From NCBI RefSeq assembly GCF_036898465.1, contig NZ_JARUMJ010000001.1, forward strand, positions 4,340,001 to 4,404,000: 64,000 nucleotides of DNA, in the 5' to 3' direction. Of the stretch, positions 49,309-59,433 are shown in pieces. This stretch comes from Streptomyces sp. B21-105. GTDB taxonomy: Bacteria; Actinomycetota; Actinomycetes; Streptomycetales; Streptomycetaceae. Positions within the stretch are counted from its first letter, which is position 1, and every line of letters starts with the position of its first letter. The notes under the pieces are model-generated. The model made no database searches. It was not told the DNA's origin and saw only the letters and a program-made list of their open reading frames with translations. The position numbers and the translations under genes were made by a program.

Positions 49309-51411
49309 ATGAGCGATATCAGCGGCACGCCCAGGCGTCGGCACCGCAGGCGCGGCAAGGCCCTCGCGCTGGGCGTCCCCCTCACCCTGACCGCGGCCGG
49401 CGCTCTCGCCTACGGCACCGACCTGGGCGCCTTCGGCAGCGGCGCGCAGCACACGGCGTCGGCCGCGACCGCCGCCCCCGCCTGGGCGACCGCCTCCGCC
49501 GACGGGTTCGCCTCGGTGAACGCCCTGGGGCAGAACGGCACCTACGGCGGCCGGAACGGCAAGACCGTCACTGTGAAGACCCTCGCCGACCTGGAGAAGT
49601 ACGCGACCGCCAGTGAGCCGTACGTCATCGTCGTGGCGGCCGCCATCAACATGAATCCGGTCGGCAAGGAGATCAGGGTCCAGTCGGACAAGACGATCGT
49701 CGGGTCGGGGACCTCCGGGCACATCGTCGGCGGCGGGTTCTTCCTCGGCCAGGGCGTCCACAACGTGATCATCCGCAACCTGACGATCCGGGACGCCTAC
49801 CAGGGCGTCTGGAACGACAAGGAACACGATTTCGACGGCGTTCAGATGGACGGCGCCCACCACGTCTGGATCGATCACAACGACATCCGGCACATGGCCG
49901 ACGGCCTCATCGACAGCCGCAAGGACACGACCTACCTGACCGTCTCCTGGAACAAGCTGAGCCAGGAGAACAAGGCGTTCGGCATCGGCTGGACCACCAA
50001 CGTCACCGCCGACATCACGATCCACCACAACTGGGTCCGCGAGACCGAGCAGCGCAACCCGTCCACCGACAACGTCGCCCACGCGCACCTGTACAACAAC
50101 TTCCTGGAGGACGTGGCCGGGACGGACATCAAGTCGTCGTACGGCAACTACTCCCGCGGCAAGACGAACATGGTGCTGGAGAACTCCTACTTCCAGGGCA
50201 TGACCAATCCCGTGGTCCGGGACACGACGGCCACCCTCGTCCAGCGCGGCAACCTGTTCTCCGGCACGAGCGGCAAGAACGAGAGCGGCGGGTCGGGCGC
50301 GGCCTGGAACCCGAAGACGTACTACCCGTACACGCTGGACAAGACCGCGGACGTCCCCGCGCTCCTCAAGTCGGGTACAGGCCCGCGCAGTTCGATCGGT
50401 ACGACGACGGCCACGACCACCGCCGCCACCACAACCACCACCACGAAGGCTGCCGCTGCCGCGACGCTCACCGTCGCCAAGGACGGCAGCGGGCAGTACA
50501 CGACCGTGCAGGCCGCCGTGAACGCCGTACCCGCGAACAACCCCTCGCGCGTGGTGATCGCCGTCAAGCCGGGCACGTACCGCGAGCTGGTGAAGGTGCC
50601 CGGCAACAAGCCGCACGTCACCATCCAGGGCACCGGCGGCAGCCGCAAGGACACCACGATCGTCTACAACAACGCGTCGGGCACCCCCAAGCCGGGCGGC
50701 GGCACGTACGGCACCGGCGGCAGCGCGACCGTCGCCGTCGAGGCGGACGACTTCCAGGCCCGCAACCTGACCATCTCCAACGACTTCGACGAGGGCGCCC
50801 ACCAGGACATCGCCGGCCAGGCGGTCGCCCTGCGCACCGCCGCCGACAAGGTGTTCCTGGACGGCGTCATCGTCAGCGGCGACCAGGACACCCTGCTGGT
50901 CGACACCGCGTCCAAGGACAAGCTCGGCCGCGTCTACATGACGAACTCCTATGTGATCGGCAACGTCGACTTCATCTTCGGCCGCGCCACCGCGGTGATC
51001 GACAAGTCCGTCATCACGCTGAAGAAACGCTTCAACGGCACCTCGGCCGGCTACGTCACCGCGCCCAGCACCGTCGCCGGACGCAAGGGCATCCTGATCG
51101 CCAACACCACGATCGGCGGGGACGTCTCCGACCGCAGCTTCCACCTCGGCCGCCCCTGGCACGCCGGCGGCGACGCGAGCCTCGACCCGCAGACCACCGT
51201 CCGCAACAGCACCCTGAGCGCTGCGATCAGGACCGCGCCCTGGACCGACATGAGCGGCTTCCACTGGAAGGACGACCGCTTCGCGGAGTACCAGAACAAG
51301 GGCGCGGGCGCCGGCGCCGCGAGCAGCGAACGCCCGCACCTGTCCGACGCCCAGGCCGCCGGCCAGGAGGTCGTCGACTGGCTCGGCGACTGGACGCCCA
51401 CCGCGTCCTGA
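49309..51411 (+). CDS. Secreted bifunctional pectate lyase-pectinesterase
   Basis: 700 aa from ATG 49309. Residues 1-52 are a basic, then hydrophobic export signal. Residues about 55-360 are a family PL1 pectate lyase beta-helix: FDGVQMDGAHHVWIDHND, VSWNKLSQENKAFGIGW and QRNPSTDNVAHAHLYNNF. Residues 364-386 are a Thr/Ala linker. Residues 387-695 are a family CE8 pectin methylesterase with GDQDTLLV (Gln526, Asp527), GNVDFIFG (Asp554) and LGRPW (Arg615), all catalytic residues present. One polypeptide thus demethylates and cleaves plant pectin outside the cell. Fusion rather than two genes is unusual. Confidence 0.93.
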   Translation: MSDISGTPRRRHRRRGKALALGVPLTLTAAGALAYGTDLGAFGSGAQHTASAATAAPAWATASADGFASVNALGQNGTYGGRNGKTVTVKTLADLEKYATASEPYVIVVAAAINMNPVGKEIRVQSDKTIVGSGTSGHIVGGGFFLGQGVHNVIIRNLTIRDAYQGVWNDKEHDFDGVQMDGAHHVWIDHNDIRHMADGLIDSRKDTTYLTVSWNKLSQENKAFGIGWTTNVTADITIHHNWVRETEQRNPSTDNVAHAHLYNNFLEDVAGTDIKSSYGNYSRGKTNMVLENSYFQGMTNPVVRDTTATLVQRGNLFSGTSGKNESGGSGAAWNPKTYYPYTLDKTADVPALLKSGTGPRSSIGTTTATTTAATTTTTTKAAAAATLTVAKDGSGQYTTVQAAVNAVPANNPSRVVIAVKPGTYRELVKVPGNKPHVTIQGTGGSRKDTTIVYNNASGTPKPGGGTYGTGGSATVAVEADDFQARNLTISNDFDEGAHQDIAGQAVALRTAADKVFLDGVIVSGDQDTLLVDTASKDKLGRVYMTNSYVIGNVDFIFGRATAVIDKSVITLKKRFNGTSAGYVTAPSTVAGRKGILIANTTIGGDVSDRSFHLGRPWHAGGDASLDPQTTVRNSTLSAAIRTAPWTDMSGFHWKDDRFAEYQNKGAGAGAASSERPHLSDAQAAGQEVVDWLGDWTPTAS

Positions 51412-51449
51412 ACCGCCGCCGAGGGGGCGGCGACCCCGCCCCAACGCCG

Positions 51450-51484
51450 AAGAGGCGGCCGCGTCGGTGACGCGGCCGCCTCTT
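51450..51484. terminator. Strong bidirectional hairpin terminator
   Basis: Perfect 16-bp stem (51450-51465 with 51469-51484), 3-nt loop, between the convergent pectinase and 5'-nucleotidase genes. Just after it, 17-bp AGCCGGGTGTACGGAAA repeats run from 51493 to 51545. Confidence 0.85.
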
Positions 51485-51552
51485 GTCACGGAGAGCCGGG
51501 TGTACGGAAAAGCCGGGTGTACGGAAAAGCCGGGTGCAGGGAAAAGCAGGTG

Positions 51553-53364
51553 TTACTGCACGATCGTGATGCGGTTCGCCACCGGCGGCGCGAGCGGGCC
51601 CGCCGCCGAGGAGTTGGCGAGCAGGTACTGCTCGAGGGCCGACAGGTCGTCGACGCCGACGAGGTCGTTCGTGCCCTGGCCCAGCGTGGGGAAGCCGTCG
51701 CCGCCGCCCGCGAGGAAGCTGTTCGTCGAGACGCGGTAGGTGGCGGCCGGGTCGATCGCCGCGCCGTTCAGCTTGATGGAGTCCGTGACGACACGGTCCG
51801 CGCCGGCCTTCGTCAGGTCCAGCGTGTACGTCAGGTTGGCGGACGGCTGAAGGATCTTCGGCGCGGTCGCGTTCGGGCCGCTCACCTGCTCCTTGAGCAC
51901 CTGGATCAGCTGGGCGCCGGTGAAGTTCTGCAGGTTCACGGTGTTGGAGAACGGCTGCACGGTGAAGCCCTCGGCGTAGGTGACCACGCCGTCGCCCTCC
52001 GCGCCCTTGGCCGCGTAGGTGAGGCCGGCCCGCACGCCGCCCGGGTTCATCAGCGCGAGGTCGGTGTCCGCGTCGAGCTTCTTGCCGTACCAGAGCTGGG
52101 CGTCCGCGATCAGGTCGCCCATCGGCGACTCGGTGCCCGTGCTCGGGACGTCCGCGGTGATGTAGCCGATCGCGCGGTTGCCGATCGGCGCCGCCAGCGT
52201 GTTCCACCTGCTGATGAGCTCGGTCATGTCGGGCGCCTTGGCGACGGTCCGGGTGACCACGTGGTTCGCCGACTTGACCGCCGTGCGCGCGATGTCGCCG
52301 GTGTAGCGGTCGTACGTCAGCGTGGTGTCCGTGTACAGACGGCCGAAGGACGCGGCCGAGGTGACCGTGCGCGGCCTGCCCGACGGGTCCGGGATCGTGC
52401 AGGCGTAGGCCGCGTGCGTGTGACCCGTCACCAGCGCGTCCACCGCCGGCGTGACGTTCTTCGCGATGTCGACGATCGGGCCGGAGATGCCGGCGCCCGC
52501 GCCCGGCGAGTCACAGTCGTAGTTGTAGGAGCCCGAGGCCGGCAGCCCGCCCTCGTGGATCAGCGCCACGATCGACTTCACGCCCTGCCTCTGCAGCACC
52601 TTGGCGTACTTGTTGATCGTCTCGACCTCGTCCTTGAACTTCAGGCCCTTGACGCCCTCGGCCGACACCACACCGGGGGTGTCCTCCAGCGTCACGCCGA
52701 TGAAGCCGATCTTGACGTCCTTCTTCTTCCACACCCAGTACGGCTTCAGGATCGGCTTGCCGGACTTCTCGTTCAGGACGTTCGCCGCGAGGTACGGGAA
52801 GTCGGCGCCCCGGAACTTCTTGCCGCCGTAACAGCCGTCCGTCGGGTGACAGCCGCCGTTCTGCAGCCGGCCCAGTTCCATCGCGCCCTCGTCGAACTCG
52901 TGGTTGCCGACGGACGTCACATCCAGGTCGAGCTTGTTCAGCGCCTCGATCGTGGGCTCGTCGTGGAAGAGGCCCGAGATCAGCGGGGAGGCGCCGACCA
53001 TGTCGCCGCCGGCCGCGGTGACCGAGTACGCGTTGCCCTTGCGGGCCTCGCGCAGATGCGTGGCCAGGTACTCCACGCCGCCCGCGTCGATCGTCTTCGT
53101 CGTGCCGTCCGCCTGCAGCTCGGTGACACGGCCGGACGAACCGGACGGGGGCTCGAGGTTGCCGTGCAGGTCGTTGAAGGACAGCAACTGCACGTCCTGG
53201 TAGCGGCTGGGCCGCGGCTTTGCGTGCTTGGCCTCGTGCGCGTCCGCCGGAAGCGCGGCGGCGAGGGCGCCGGCGGTCGCGAGAACGGCGGAGGCCGCGA
53301 CAAGACGGTACGTACGGCGGCGGCCGCGTCTGTCGCTCGGCTGCGGCTGGGAAGTGGCTGGCAT
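51553..53364 (-). CDS. Secreted 5'-nucleotidase / metallophosphatase
   Basis: 603 aa from ATG 53364. A Tat-like basic stretch (RRGRRRTYR) leads into a signal segment ending about residue 42 (PADAHEA). Metallophosphatase domain (about 57-330): NDLHG with Asp65 and His67, GGDMVG, SVGNHEFDEG, HEGG, VDALVTGHTHA. The C-terminal 5'-nucleotidase domain (350-600) has NPGGVRAGL, FTVQPFSNTVNLQ, and a GGGDGFP loop. It releases phosphate from extracellular nucleotides. The homologue in this place in S. coelicolor belongs to the Pho regulon. No convincing PHO box was found upstream. Confidence 0.92.
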   Translation of the reverse strand: MPATSQPQPSDRRGRRRTYRLVAASAVLATAGALAAALPADAHEAKHAKPRPSRYQDVQLLSFNDLHGNLEPPSGSSGRVTELQADGTTKTIDAGGVEYLATHLREARKGNAYSVTAAGGDMVGASPLISGLFHDEPTIEALNKLDLDVTSVGNHEFDEGAMELGRLQNGGCHPTDGCYGGKKFRGADFPYLAANVLNEKSGKPILKPYWVWKKKDVKIGFIGVTLEDTPGVVSAEGVKGLKFKDEVETINKYAKVLQRQGVKSIVALIHEGGLPASGSYNYDCDSPGAGAGISGPIVDIAKNVTPAVDALVTGHTHAAYACTIPDPSGRPRTVTSAASFGRLYTDTTLTYDRYTGDIARTAVKSANHVVTRTVAKAPDMTELISRWNTLAAPIGNRAIGYITADVPSTGTESPMGDLIADAQLWYGKKLDADTDLALMNPGGVRAGLTYAAKGAEGDGVVTYAEGFTVQPFSNTVNLQNFTGAQLIQVLKEQVSGPNATAPKILQPSANLTYTLDLTKAGADRVVTDSIKLNGAAIDPAATYRVSTNSFLAGGGDGFPTLGQGTNDLVGVDDLSALEQYLLANSSAAGPLAPPVANRITIVQ

Positions 53365-53511
53365 GCGCCCCCCTGTGGATCGGCTGGAATTCGGTGGCTC
53401 CCGTCCCGGCGCAGCCTAAGGTCAACGCGCGTAGCGCGACAGGGGGTTCGTGGTCACAACCTGGTTTCCCCTTGCCCTGTCCTTTGCCCCCGTTTTGCGG
53501 CAACCGCCCCT

Positions 53512-53517
53512 TACCCT
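53512..53517 (+). promoter_or_regulatory. -10 TACCCT of mshD
   Basis: TACCCT ends 6 nt before the ATG at 53524, with no ribosome site; probable leaderless mRNA. Confidence 0.5.
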
Positions 53518-53523
53518 CGACGC

Positions 53524-54450
53524 ATGACCAGCGACGACACCGCACGGCTCCCCGGCTCCCGATCCATCGAGACCCACTCCGCGCTCTCCCCCGGACAGAC
53601 CGAGGCCGTCCTCGCCCTGCTCGCCGAGGCCGCCCGGGCGGACGGCCAGCAGGCAGTGTCCGAACAGGGGCGGCTGCAGCTGCGCGGAGGGTCCCGCGAG
53701 GGCGTCTCCCACCTCGTCCTGACCGTCGGGGACGAACTCGTCGGCTACGCCCAACTGGAGGACACCGACTCCGTCGAGGCCCCCGCCGCCGAACTGGTCG
53801 TGCACCCCTCGCACCGCGGCCACGGCCACGGGCGCGCACTCGGCTCCGCCCTGCTCGCCGCCTCCGGCAAGCGGCTCCGGGTGTGGGCCCACGGCGGCCA
53901 CTCCGCGGCCCGCCACCTCGCCCAGGTCCTCGGCCTCACACTGTTCCGCGAACTGCGCCAGATGCGGCGTTCGTTGACCGACCTGGAGCTGCCCGACCCG
54001 GTGCTGCCCTCGGGCGTGACGGTCCGTGCCTTCGTGCCCGGGCGGGACGACTCCGCCTGGCTCGCCGTCAACGCCGCCTCCTTCGCCCACCATCCCGAGC
54101 AGGGCTCCCTCACCCAGCGCGACCTCGACGACCGCAGGTCCGAGCCCTGGTTCGACCCGGCCGGCTTCTTCCTCGCCTTCCGCGGCGACACACTCGTCGG
54201 GTTCCACTGGACGAAGGTCCACGCCCAGGAGCAGCTCGGCGAGGTGTACGTCCTCGGCGTCGCCCCCGGCGCCCAGGGCGGCGGCCTCGGCAAGGCCCTC
54301 ACCACGATCGGCCTGCGCCATCTCGCGGCCCAGGGCCTGCCCACCGCGATGCTGTACGTCGACGCCGACAACAAGGCGGCGGTGTCGGTCTACGAGCGTC
54401 TGGGCTTCCTCACCCACGAGACGGACCTGATGTACCGCACCGAGACGTGA
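53524..54450 (+). CDS. mshD: Mycothiol synthase (MshD)
   Basis: 308 aa from ATG 53524. Two tandem GNAT domains: N-terminal (about 20-150) with [20 protein letters not shown], and C-terminal (155-305) with [20 protein letters not shown] and [19 protein letters not shown], both acetyl-CoA binding loops. MshD acetylates Cys-GlcN-inositol as the last step of mycothiol synthesis. The active C-terminal signature [19 protein letters not shown] is intact. A strong hairpin follows. Confidence 0.94.
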   Translation: MTSDDTARLPGSRSIETHSALSPGQTEAVLALLAEAARADGQQAVSEQGRLQLRGGSREGVSHLVLTVGDELVGYAQLEDTDSVEAPAAELVVHPSHRGHGHGRALGSALLAASGKRLRVWAHGGHSAARHLAQVLGLTLFRELRQMRRSLTDLELPDPVLPSGVTVRAFVPGRDDSAWLAVNAASFAHHPEQGSLTQRDLDDRRSEPWFDPAGFFLAFRGDTLVGFHWTKVHAQEQLGEVYVLGVAPGAQGGGLGKALTTIGLRHLAAQGLPTAMLYVDADNKAAVSVYERLGFLTHETDLMYRTET

Positions 54451-54455
54451 GGCGC

Positions 54456-54494
54456 GAGGAGGCCGAGCTGTCGTCGGGACAGCTCGGCCTCCTC
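54456..54494. terminator. Hairpin terminator between mshD and the small lipoprotein remnant
   Basis: Perfect 17-bp stem (54456-54472 with 54478-54494), 5-nt loop. It can end transcripts from both strands. Confidence 0.85.
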
Positions 54495-54511
54495 CCGCGC
54501 CCGGGCTCGGC

Positions 54512-54672
54512 TCACACCGTCGCCGCCGACGCCCTTTCATGGCCGGGAACGGAGACACTGCGCCGTTCGTCTTCCCTCCCCCGCTCGAGTCGCCGCCTGC
54601 GGCGAAGAGCGGACAGCCCAGGACGGCGAGGGCCGCGAGGGCGGACACGGTGATGACGGCTTTCTTGCTCAC
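54512..54672 (-). pseudogene. Small lipoprotein gene, apparently frameshifted
   Basis: GTG 54672 opens [20 protein letters not shown], a signal peptide with lipobox VLGC, then [19 protein letters not shown]. That frame then runs on without a natural end. One frame over, the sequence finishes [15 protein letters not shown] and stops at TGA 54512, directly before the hairpin. A single-base indel near 54560 would join them into a ~52-aa lipoprotein. Either a pseudogene or a sequencing error. Confidence 0.45.
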
Positions 54673-55120
54673 GCTGACCAGGCGTCTCCCCTCCCAGTTC
54701 AGCCGCGAGCTGAAGCACGGCACCGTCGCGGCCCGCCTGGACGCAGGGAGTGTCCCCGACCCGCCGCCCCGCCGACCCGCCAGCTGGCCACCAAGTTCGC
54801 CGCGACCGCCGCCGGCTTCCGGCTGCCGCGCCGCCGCACGGTCTGAACCCGCGAGATCCGGCGTGAGGGACGTCCCTCCACCCTGCTCCCGGCCCCGCCC
54901 CGCCCCCGCCCCCGCCCCCGCAGGCCGCCCCCCGATATCCCGCACGCCATGTCTCCGTAACCGTCGGTTAAGACGACCTTGCGACGCTCGGCGAATGAAG
55001 CCCGCCGTGCCCGAGCCTTCGCCGCCTCCCGAGGCACTTCAGCCCCACCAAGGCTCCGCCGCGACCCCGCCCACACGTTCCGACGCGCCCGTCTCGCTGT
55101 TCGCGCGGAACAATAGGTAC
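54673..55120. other. Spacer upstream of ppk
   Basis: About 450 bases, GC-rich, no supported gene. From 54940 composition drops and the ppk promoter should lie here (CGTAACCGTCGGTTAAGACG near 54955 is an inverted element). I could not find a clear PHO box, though Streptomyces ppk is PhoP-dependent. Confidence 0.5.
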
Positions 55121-57352
55121 ATGAGCCAGTCAGACACCCAGGCCGAGGTCCAGCACGCGCAGCCCTCCGTGGGCTCCATAGCCGCGCACCGCCCGCACAC
55201 CGTGGCTGCCGTCGTCTCCGATCTGGAGCCCGACATCGACGCCGACCTCGACACCTACGAGGAGGCCCCCTACGACGGCCCACAGCTGCCGCAGGGACGT
55301 TTCCTCGACCGGGAACGCAGCTGGCTCGCGTTCAACGAGCGGGTCCTGGAGCTCGCCGAGGACCCCGACACGCCCCTGCTCGAGCGGGCGAACTTCCTGG
55401 CCATCTTCGCCAGCAACCTGGACGAGTTCTTCATGGTCCGGGTGGCCGGACTGAAGCGCCGCATCGCCACCGGCGTCGCCACCCGCTCCGCCTCCGGCCT
55501 CCAGCCCCGCGAGGTGCTGGAGATGATCTGGGCCCGCTCGCGGGAGCTCATGGCCCGGCACGCCGCGACCTACCACGAGGACGTCGCCCCCGCCCTCGCG
55601 GAGGAGGGCATCCACCTGGTCCGCTGGAGCGAGCTGACGGAGAAGGAGCAGGCCCGCCTCTTCACCCTCTTCCGGCACCAGATCTTCCCGGTCCTGACCC
55701 CCCTCGCCGTCGACCCCGCGCACCCCTTCCCGTACATCTCGGGTCTCTCGCTCAACCTCGCGGTCGTCGTGCGCAACCCGGTCAGCGGCCACAAGCACTT
55801 CGCGCGCGTCAAGGTGCCGCCCCTGCTGTCCCGCTTCCTGGAGAGCTCCCCCGGCCGGTACGTCCCCATCGAGGACGTCATCGGCGCCCACCTGGAGGAG
55901 CTGTTCCCGGGCATGGAGGTGCTGGAGCACCACGCCTTCCGGCTCACCCGCAACGAGGACCTCGAGGTCGAGGAGGACGACGCCGAGAATTTGCTCCAGG
56001 CCCTGGAGAAGGAGCTCATGCGGCGCCGCTTCGGGCCGCCGGTGCGTCTGGAGGTCGAGGAGTCCATCGACCGCGAGGTCCTCGACCTGCTGGTGCGCGA
56101 GCTGAAGATCAGCGAGGCCGAGGTCTACCCGCTGCCGGGCCCGCTCGACCTCACCGGCCTCTTCCGCATCAGCGGCCTCGACCGGTCCGAGCTGAAGTAC
56201 AAGAAGTTCATCGCCGGCACCCACCGCGACCTCGCCGAGGTCGAGTCCGCGTCCCCGCCGGACATCTTCGCCGCCCTGCGCAGCCGGGACGTCCTGCTGC
56301 ACCACCCGTACGACTCCTTCTCGACGTCCGTGCAGGCGTTCCTGGAGCAGGCGGCGCTGGACCCGGACGTCCTCGCCATCAAGCAGACCCTGTACCGCAC
56401 CTCGGGCGACTCCCCGATAGTGGACGCGCTCATCGAGGCCGCCGAGTCCGGCAAACAGGTCCTCGTCCTCGTCGAGATCAAGGCCCGCTTCGACGAGCAC
56501 GCCAACATCAAGTGGGCGCGCAAGCTGGAAGAGTCCGGCTGCCACGTCGTCTACGGCCTCGTCGGTCTGAAGACCCACTGCAAGCTGTCGCTGGTGGTCC
56601 GCCAGGAGGGGGACACGCTGCGGCGCTACTGCCACGTCGGCACCGGCAACTACCACCCGAAGACGGCCCGGCTCTACGAGGACCTCGGCCTGCTCACCGC
56701 CGACCCGCAGGTCGGCGCGGACCTCTCCGACCTCTTCAACAGGCTCTCCGGCTACTCCCGCCGCGAGACCTACCGACGCCTGCTCGTCGCCCCCAAGTCG
56801 CTGCGCGACGGACTGATCTCCCGGGTCGACAAGGAGATCCAGCACCACCGCGCCGGACGGCCCGCGCACGTCCGCATCAAGGTCAACTCCATCGTGGACG
56901 AAGCGCTCATCGACTCCCTCTACCGGGCGTCGCAGGCCGGCGTGCCGGTCGACGTCTGGGTACGCGGCATCTGCGCCGTGCGCCCGGGCGTGCCGGGCCT
57001 GTCGGAGAACATCCGGGTCCGGTCCATCCTCGGCCGCTTCCTCGAGCACTCCCGCGTCTTCGGCTTCGGCAACGGCGGGGAGTCCGAGGTCTGGATCGGC
57101 AGCGCCGACATGATGCACCGCAACCTCGACCGTCGTATCGAGGCCCTGGTCAGGGTCACCGACCCGGCGCACCGGGCGACGCTGAACCGGTTCCTGGAAA
57201 CAGGCATGTCCGACGCCACCGCCTCCTGGCACCTCGGCCCCGACGGCGAGTGGACCCGGCACGCCACCGACGCGGAGGGCAGCCCCCTGCGCAACGTCCA
57301 GGAGATGCTCATAGACGCCCGGAGGCGCCGGCGTGGCACAGCGACACCATGA
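55121..57352 (+). CDS. ppk: Polyphosphate kinase 1
   Basis: 743 aa from ATG 55121. It makes polyphosphate from ATP reversibly and in Streptomyces also affects antibiotic production. N domain ([20 protein letters not shown]), head domain, then the two C-terminal phospholipase-D-like domains. Autophosphorylated His is in [20 protein letters not shown] and the second active-site His in [31 protein letters not shown] and [19 protein letters not shown] are also conserved. The first 50 residues are a non-conserved acidic extension. The CHAD gene overlaps its end by 20 bp. Confidence 0.96.
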   Translation: MSQSDTQAEVQHAQPSVGSIAAHRPHTVAAVVSDLEPDIDADLDTYEEAPYDGPQLPQGRFLDRERSWLAFNERVLELAEDPDTPLLERANFLAIFASNLDEFFMVRVAGLKRRIATGVATRSASGLQPREVLEMIWARSRELMARHAATYHEDVAPALAEEGIHLVRWSELTEKEQARLFTLFRHQIFPVLTPLAVDPAHPFPYISGLSLNLAVVVRNPVSGHKHFARVKVPPLLSRFLESSPGRYVPIEDVIGAHLEELFPGMEVLEHHAFRLTRNEDLEVEEDDAENLLQALEKELMRRRFGPPVRLEVEESIDREVLDLLVRELKISEAEVYPLPGPLDLTGLFRISGLDRSELKYKKFIAGTHRDLAEVESASPPDIFAALRSRDVLLHHPYDSFSTSVQAFLEQAALDPDVLAIKQTLYRTSGDSPIVDALIEAAESGKQVLVLVEIKARFDEHANIKWARKLEESGCHVVYGLVGLKTHCKLSLVVRQEGDTLRRYCHVGTGNYHPKTARLYEDLGLLTADPQVGADLSDLFNRLSGYSRRETYRRLLVAPKSLRDGLISRVDKEIQHHRAGRPAHVRIKVNSIVDEALIDSLYRASQAGVPVDVWVRGICAVRPGVPGLSENIRVRSILGRFLEHSRVFGFGNGGESEVWIGSADMMHRNLDRRIEALVRVTDPAHRATLNRFLETGMSDATASWHLGPDGEWTRHATDAEGSPLRNVQEMLIDARRRRRGTATP

Positions 57353-58640
57353 CCTGACGGCGGCCTCCGCGGCCGGGCCCGTCACCACGGGGGACGCCCT
57401 CGAGGGCTACCTGCGGGCCCAGGCCACGGAATTCCTCCGCGCGCTGCGCCAGCACCGCGAGGCGGGGAACGCGACATCGCACGGTGCGCCTCAGGGCGCG
57501 TCGCACGGCACGTCGCATTCGCCGGCGCACGGCACGTCGCACGCGTCGGCGGGCGGCGCGGAGGAACGGGACGACGCGGCGCGCGCCCTGCGCCGCTCGG
57601 CCCGCCGCATCAGCGCCACCCTGCGCACCTTCCGTCCCCTCCTCGACTCCGAGTGGTCGGAAGCGCTCCGCCCCGAACTGTCCTGGCTGTCCGCCACATT
57701 GGCCCTGGAACACGCCCACGGCGCCCGCCTGGAACGCCTGCTGCTCGCCCTGAACCGCCTGTCCGGAGCGGCCCCGGAGCCGTCGGCGGTACGCGTGCCG
57801 ACGTCCGCGCCCGCACCGGGCACGACCGTCACAACGTCCACACCGAGCACACTGGGCACACCGAGCACTCTGGGCACTGTCGCCACACAGCCCACACCGG
57901 ACGCCCCCGTCGCACCCGGCACTCCTGTCCTGCTGCCCGCCGCCCCTCCTGCCACGGCGGCGACCCGCCCCCGTACGGCGGGGGCCGCGCGCGGTCCGCA
58001 GAGCGCGACCCTCACCGTCGGCGCGGCGAAGGCCGGCGCCCTTCTGGACCGTCAGCTCACCCTCGCCCGCACCCGGGCCCACTCGACCGCGCTCCAGGCC
58101 CTCGGCTCCTCCCGCTTCCACGCCGTCGCGGACCGGGCCGCCGTCCTCGCGAGCGAGGTCCCCCTCACGCCGGCCGCCGCCACCACCGACCTGCGCCCCT
58201 TCGCCGCCGCCGCCGAGGAACGCCTCGCCGACGCCGTCGCCGCGCTGCCGCTCGTCACCGCGGGCAGCCCCTACAACGCGGAGGCCCTGATGTACGGCCT
58301 CTCGGCGGACGCGGTCCCGCACCCGCAGGACGCGCCCTGGCACCACGTCCGTCTCCTGCTGCGCCTGCACCGGTACGCGTGCGAGGTCCTGAGCGGCCCG
58401 AACGCTCCGCTGGACGACGTCGGTCTGCTGACCGCCGGCGCCGCCCTCGACCGGCACCGGGACGCCTCGGAGGCGGCCGCCGCCGCGGCGCAGGCGGCCC
58501 GGACGCCCCGGATCGCACCCGCGACGGCATACGCGCTCGGCGTGCTGCACGCGGACCAGCGTCACGAGGTGGAGGCGGCCCGGTACGAGTTCCAGCGCAC
58601 CTGGCAGAAACAACCCGTCACCACCACCTGCCCGACCTGA
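57333..58640 (+). CDS. CHAD domain protein
   Basis: 435 aa from GTG 57333, overlapping ppk. The CHAD alpha-helical domain is split: residues 20-150 ([40 protein letters not shown], with the conserved Arg/Lys surface) and 225-425. Two insertions disrupt it: a His/Ser/Gly-rich loop (46-76, [20 protein letters not shown]) and a Pro/Thr linker (155-215) with TPSTLGT repeats. CHAD domains bind polyphosphate through basic helices, which fits the coupling to ppk. Confidence 0.88.
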   Translation: MAQRHHDLTAASAAGPVTTGDALEGYLRAQATEFLRALRQHREAGNATSHGAPQGASHGTSHSPAHGTSHASAGGAEERDDAARALRRSARRISATLRTFRPLLDSEWSEALRPELSWLSATLALEHAHGARLERLLLALNRLSGAAPEPSAVRVPTSAPAPGTTVTTSTPSTLGTPSTLGTVATQPTPDAPVAPGTPVLLPAAPPATAATRPRTAGAARGPQSATLTVGAAKAGALLDRQLTLARTRAHSTALQALGSSRFHAVADRAAVLASEVPLTPAAATTDLRPFAAAAEERLADAVAALPLVTAGSPYNAEALMYGLSADAVPHPQDAPWHHVRLLLRLHRYACEVLSGPNAPLDDVGLLTAGAALDRHRDASEAAAAAAQAARTPRIAPATAYALGVLHADQRHEVEAARYEFQRTWQKQPVTTTCPT

Positions 58641-58662
58641 CCCACCAGACACCTCAGGCCCA

Positions 58663-58761
58663 CCAGCCACCCCAGACCGACCAGACCGACCAGCCACCCC
58701 AGACCGACCAGCCACCCCAGACCGACCAGCCACCCCAGACCGACCAGCCACCCCAGACCGA
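58663..58761 (+). repeat. 18-bp tandem repeats between CHAD and NUDIX genes
   Basis: CCAGCCACCCCAGACCGA occurs five times (58663, 58690, 58708, 58726, 58744), with a 9-bp half unit after the first. All copies match exactly. Confidence 0.95.
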
Positions 58762-58798
58762 CCAGATCACAGCCCTACCAGACAGGCGGTGAGCACCG

Positions 58799-59242
58799 GT
58801 GAGCACGGCAAGGAACCCTGACGACGCCTCCGACCCCACCCCCGTCCAGGCGGCCGGCTGCGTGCTGTGGCGCCGTTCCCCGACGGACGGCGGGCTGCAG
58901 GTGTGTCTCGTCCACAGGCCCAAGTACGGCGATTGGTCGCATCCGAAAGGCAAGCTGAAGCGCGACGAGGACCCGCTCGCGGGGGCCCTGCGCGAGGTCG
59001 AGGAGGAGACCGGTCACCGGGCCGCCCCCGGCGCGCCGCTGCCGACCGTGGGCTACGAGGTGAACGGCCGCCCCAAGCAGGTCCGTTACTGGGCGGCCGA
59101 GGCCGTCTCCGGGGTCTTCACCCCGAACGACGAGGTCGACCGCCTCCTCTGGCTGCCGCCGCCCGCCGCCCGCGACCGGCTCACCCAGCCGAGGGACCGC
59201 ACCCTCGTGGACGCACTGCTGCAGGTCCTGCACCTGACATAA
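58799..59242 (+). CDS. NUDIX hydrolase (MutT-like)
   Basis: 147 aa from GTG 58799. The Nudix box is complete at about residues 50-72: GKLKRDEDPLAGALREVEEE then TGH, matching GX5EX7REUXEEXG. QAAGCVLWRR precedes it. It hydrolyses a nucleoside diphosphate derivative or diadenosine/inositol polyphosphate. Its position after ppk and the CHAD gene is conserved in Streptomyces, suggesting a role in polyphosphate or nucleotide-phosphate turnover. Confidence 0.92.
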   Translation: MSTARNPDDASDPTPVQAAGCVLWRRSPTDGGLQVCLVHRPKYGDWSHPKGKLKRDEDPLAGALREVEEETGHRAAPGAPLPTVGYEVNGRPKQVRYWAAEAVSGVFTPNDEVDRLLWLPPPAARDRLTQPRDRTLVDALLQVLHLT

Positions 59243-59433
59243 GGGTGCGAAGGCCGGAACCGGTCCGGAGCCGGCCCCCGGACCAGCCCCCATACCGATC
59301 CCGGACCGGCCCCGGACCGGCCTCATACCGGTCCCGCCCCCCTGCCCCACGCCCGAGGCCCCTGCCCGATGCCCCATGCCCCCCCACGCCCCAGGTGTGA
59401 GCGTTCCGGGGCCTCACCGCACCGTCCCCAGGG

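Noticed and set aside
47347..51489. 1380-aa minus-strand frame opposite the kinase and pectinase genes
   Set aside because: Antisense to three well-supported genes; open only because stop codons are rare at this GC content.
53365..53470. PHO box before the 5'-nucleotidase gene
   Set aside because: GGTTCGTGGTCAC is only weakly similar and lacks a second unit at 11 bp.
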